Below, piece by piece: positions 62,482-64,000 of a stretch of 64,000 bases of DNA; the stretch's first letter is position 1; every line of letters begins with the position of its first letter. Origin of the DNA: Candidatus Heimdallarchaeota archaeon (GTDB lineage: Archaea > Asgardarchaeota > Heimdallarchaeia > Heimdallarchaeales > Kariarchaeaceae); the NCBI GenBank assembly GCA_026702845.1, contig JADCLS010000022.1:20247-84246 (forward strand). The letters are read 5' to 3'. The translations under genes and the position numbers were made by a program. Under the pieces are notes generated by a model. It did not search any database. It worked only from the letters and a program-made list of their open reading frames with translations, and had not been told where the DNA came from.

Positions 62482-63822
62482 ATGACTGATGATCATAAAC
62501 CATTTCCTACTAGACGTGAGGTACCTATGGAGCGTATTTTCTCACCATTCCAGAAATTCTTCAAATATGAGGCATCCAGTGGTATTCTCCTTATGGTAAC
62601 CATTGTGGTTGCACTGATCTGGGTGAATATAAGTGAATCTAGCTACTTCGGTGTCTGGGAGACATATATGTCCTTCTCAGTAGGAACATTCAAATTATCA
62701 AAACCGGTATACCTGTGGATCAATGATTTACTCATGGCCATATTCTTTCTTCTAGTTGGTCTTGAGGTAAAGCGTGAGCTGCTTGTTGGACAACTACGCA
62801 ACCCAAGACAGGCCATGCTGCCAATATTTGCAGCTATTGGAGGTATCGTCATCCCAGCTGGAATATATTTACTTATCAACCTTGGAAGTCCTGAAAATAT
62901 TAAGGGATGGGCAATACCGGCTGCTACAGATATTGCATTCGCACTTGGTGTTCTCTATTTACTGGGCAACAAAGTACCAGTATCTGCCAGGGTATTTTTG
63001 GCCACACTTGCCATCATTGATGATATCGCAGCAATTCTCATTATTGCAATTTTTTACACGGGCGATGTCAAGACTGACTATCTTATTCTAGCTGCAGTGA
63101 TGTTCATTATTCTTCTGATCTTGAATAAACTGCATGTGAGACGGATATTACCTTATATGCTTGTAGGCCTTGGTCTTTGGTATGGTTTCTTTGGATCTGG
63201 AATCCATGCAACTATTGCAGGAGTATTCTTGGCCCTTACTATCCCTGCCACCACCACAATTGATCATCTGGAGTTCAGAGATAAATCAAGCAAACTTATT
63301 AATCAACTCGTTCAAATTACCAGGGATGATGAGGTTTCTGCAGATGATGTATCTATTTACATGAATACAATCGCATCTCTTGAACACTCCTGTCAGGCAG
63401 TGGAGGCACCACTTCAACGATTAGAGCATTCACTTGCTCCGTGGGTTGCCTATCTTATCATGCCAATCTTCGCTCTGGCTAACGCTGGAGTTGTATTTGA
63501 GGGTGATTTCTTAGGAATGCTGACTGATCCAATTTCACTAGGTATTATTCTTGGTCTGTTTATAGGTAAACCTCTGGGAATTTTCCTTGCCAGTAAGATT
63601 GCTGTAAATCTGGGCATTGCCAATCTACCAAAGGGAATCTCATTCAATCAGGTGATTGGTATTGGTTTCCTTGCAGGTATTGGATTTACTATGTCAACCT
63701 TTATCTCAGCTCTTGCCTTTGAATTCCAACCCGAAATCTTGGTTGTCACAAAAGTAGCTATTCTGGTGGCCTCTTTCCTTTCTGGGATTATGGGTTTTGG
63801 TCTTCTGAGTAGAACAAAATAA
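62482..63822 (+). CDS. nhaA: Na+/H+ antiporter NhaA
   Basis: A 446-residue secondary transporter that exports sodium in exchange for protons. The family pattern is complete: GILLMVTIVVALIWVN near residue 37, LMAIFFLLVGLEVKREL, ATDIAFALGVLYLLG, and ATLAIIDDIAAI with the Asp-Asp ion site (E. coli Asp163/164), followed by GIHATIAGVFLAL, and GIGFTMSTFISAL with a functionally important region near the end. A longer cytoplasmic loop at about residues 270-315 carries charged residues. About 12 membrane segments. NhaA is mainly bacterial, so this copy was probably acquired. It follows the P-type ATPase on the same strand. Confidence 0.95.
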   Translation: MTDDHKPFPTRREVPMERIFSPFQKFFKYEASSGILLMVTIVVALIWVNISESSYFGVWETYMSFSVGTFKLSKPVYLWINDLLMAIFFLLVGLEVKRELLVGQLRNPRQAMLPIFAAIGGIVIPAGIYLLINLGSPENIKGWAIPAATDIAFALGVLYLLGNKVPVSARVFLATLAIIDDIAAILIIAIFYTGDVKTDYLILAAVMFIILLILNKLHVRRILPYMLVGLGLWYGFFGSGIHATIAGVFLALTIPATTTIDHLEFRDKSSKLINQLVQITRDDEVSADDVSIYMNTIASLEHSCQAVEAPLQRLEHSLAPWVAYLIMPIFALANAGVVFEGDFLGMLTDPISLGIILGLFIGKPLGIFLASKIAVNLGIANLPKGISFNQVIGIGFLAGIGFTMSTFISALAFEFQPEILVVTKVAILVASFLSGIMGFGLLSRTK

Positions 63823-64000
63823 AGAATCCTCTTCAAAATTTGGATAATTTTGATCACTATATTTACGATTGATTCATTATATATGCCTTGTTCAAAAATT
63901 ATCTAGATAAATAATTACTTAACTAGAGATTTTAAGCTCTTTTCCACAGGTCAGAGATAGATTCTAAAATATCTGGGTCTATAAGTTAATTGTGCTGCAA

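Noticed and set aside
1..64000. CRISPR arrays, insertion sequences, rRNA genes or prophage
   Set aside because: No regularly spaced direct repeats, transposase or integrase motifs, terminal inverted repeats, rRNA core sequences or phage structural genes were seen.

Overview
The window reads as a chromosomal segment of an AT-rich archaeon, most likely an Asgard (possibly Heimdallarchaeia-like) lineage; the class is inference. Archaeal markers are a five-gene archaeal-type shikimate operon (ADH synthase, DHQ synthase II, fused dehydratase/shikimate dehydrogenase, GHMP-type shikimate kinase, EPSP synthase), a short archaeal adenylosuccinate synthetase, a PAC2 protein, an Lrp/AsnC regulator, a histone-fold miniprotein, a type IV pilin N-terminus, a tRNA-Gln without encoded CCA, TATA-like boxes about 26-30 nt before start codons, and many TTG/GTG starts. 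A stand-alone Ras-like small GTPase points towards Asgard. Several genes look bacterial in origin (DXS, TagD, TagF-like, NhaA, bacterial-type MetK).

Layout. 1-4.5 kb: end of a DXS gene, a fused IspD-like cytidylyltransferase/short-chain reductase, a pentulose-phosphate epimerase and a glycosyltransferase. 4.6-5.8 kb: metK. 5.8-21 kb: a surface-polysaccharide locus with GDP-fucose genes (gmd, fcl), a dTDP-3-amino-6-deoxyhexose route (rmlA, fdtA-like, fdtB-like, rmlB), a flippase, two methyltransferases, four glycosyltransferases, a CDP-glycerol glycerophosphotransferase and a TagD-type glycerol-3-phosphate cytidylyltransferase, closed by tRNA-Gln. 21-23 kb: an acyl-CoA ligase. 23-34.5 kb: a minus-strand envelope operon (transglutaminase-like protein, a 1349-residue Ig-like/DUF4129 protein, a small DUF4129 protein, a DUF4350 protein, a cellulose-synthase-like glycosyltransferase). 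34.7-37.6 kb: thymidylate kinase, an antitoxin-like protein, the histone-fold protein, the small GTPase and an Lrp regulator. 37.7-42.9 kb: the shikimate operon. 42.9-49.5 kb: an MCP-like receptor, threonine aldolase, a CDP-alcohol phosphatidyltransferase, a zinc-ribbon membrane protein and an M42 peptidase. 49.5-55.1 kb: an AT-rich cell-surface island (Ig-like anchored protein, pilin with a lectin-like domain, fibronectin-type protein) that holds a decayed copy of the M42 gene 3' end. 55.1-63.8 kb: an NfeD/RING-like protein, SurE, PAC2, purA, a small GHSAG protein, a P-type ATPase and NhaA.

How it fits together. The first 21 kb appears to make a complex cell-surface polymer: nucleotide-activated deoxy- and amino-sugars are made, assembled by GT2-type enzymes and flipped by a Wzx-like carrier. 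TagD plus the TagF-like enzyme, with the CDP-alditol synthase at the left end, suggest that polyol-phosphate units, chemically like bacterial teichoic acid, are part of it. The most unusual points are this teichoic-acid-like gene set in an archaeon, the DXS / IspD-reductase / epimerase trio outside an isoprenoid context, a transglutaminase-like protein that appears to have lost its catalytic Cys and Asp, and the ungapped decayed M42 duplicate next to the pilin island.
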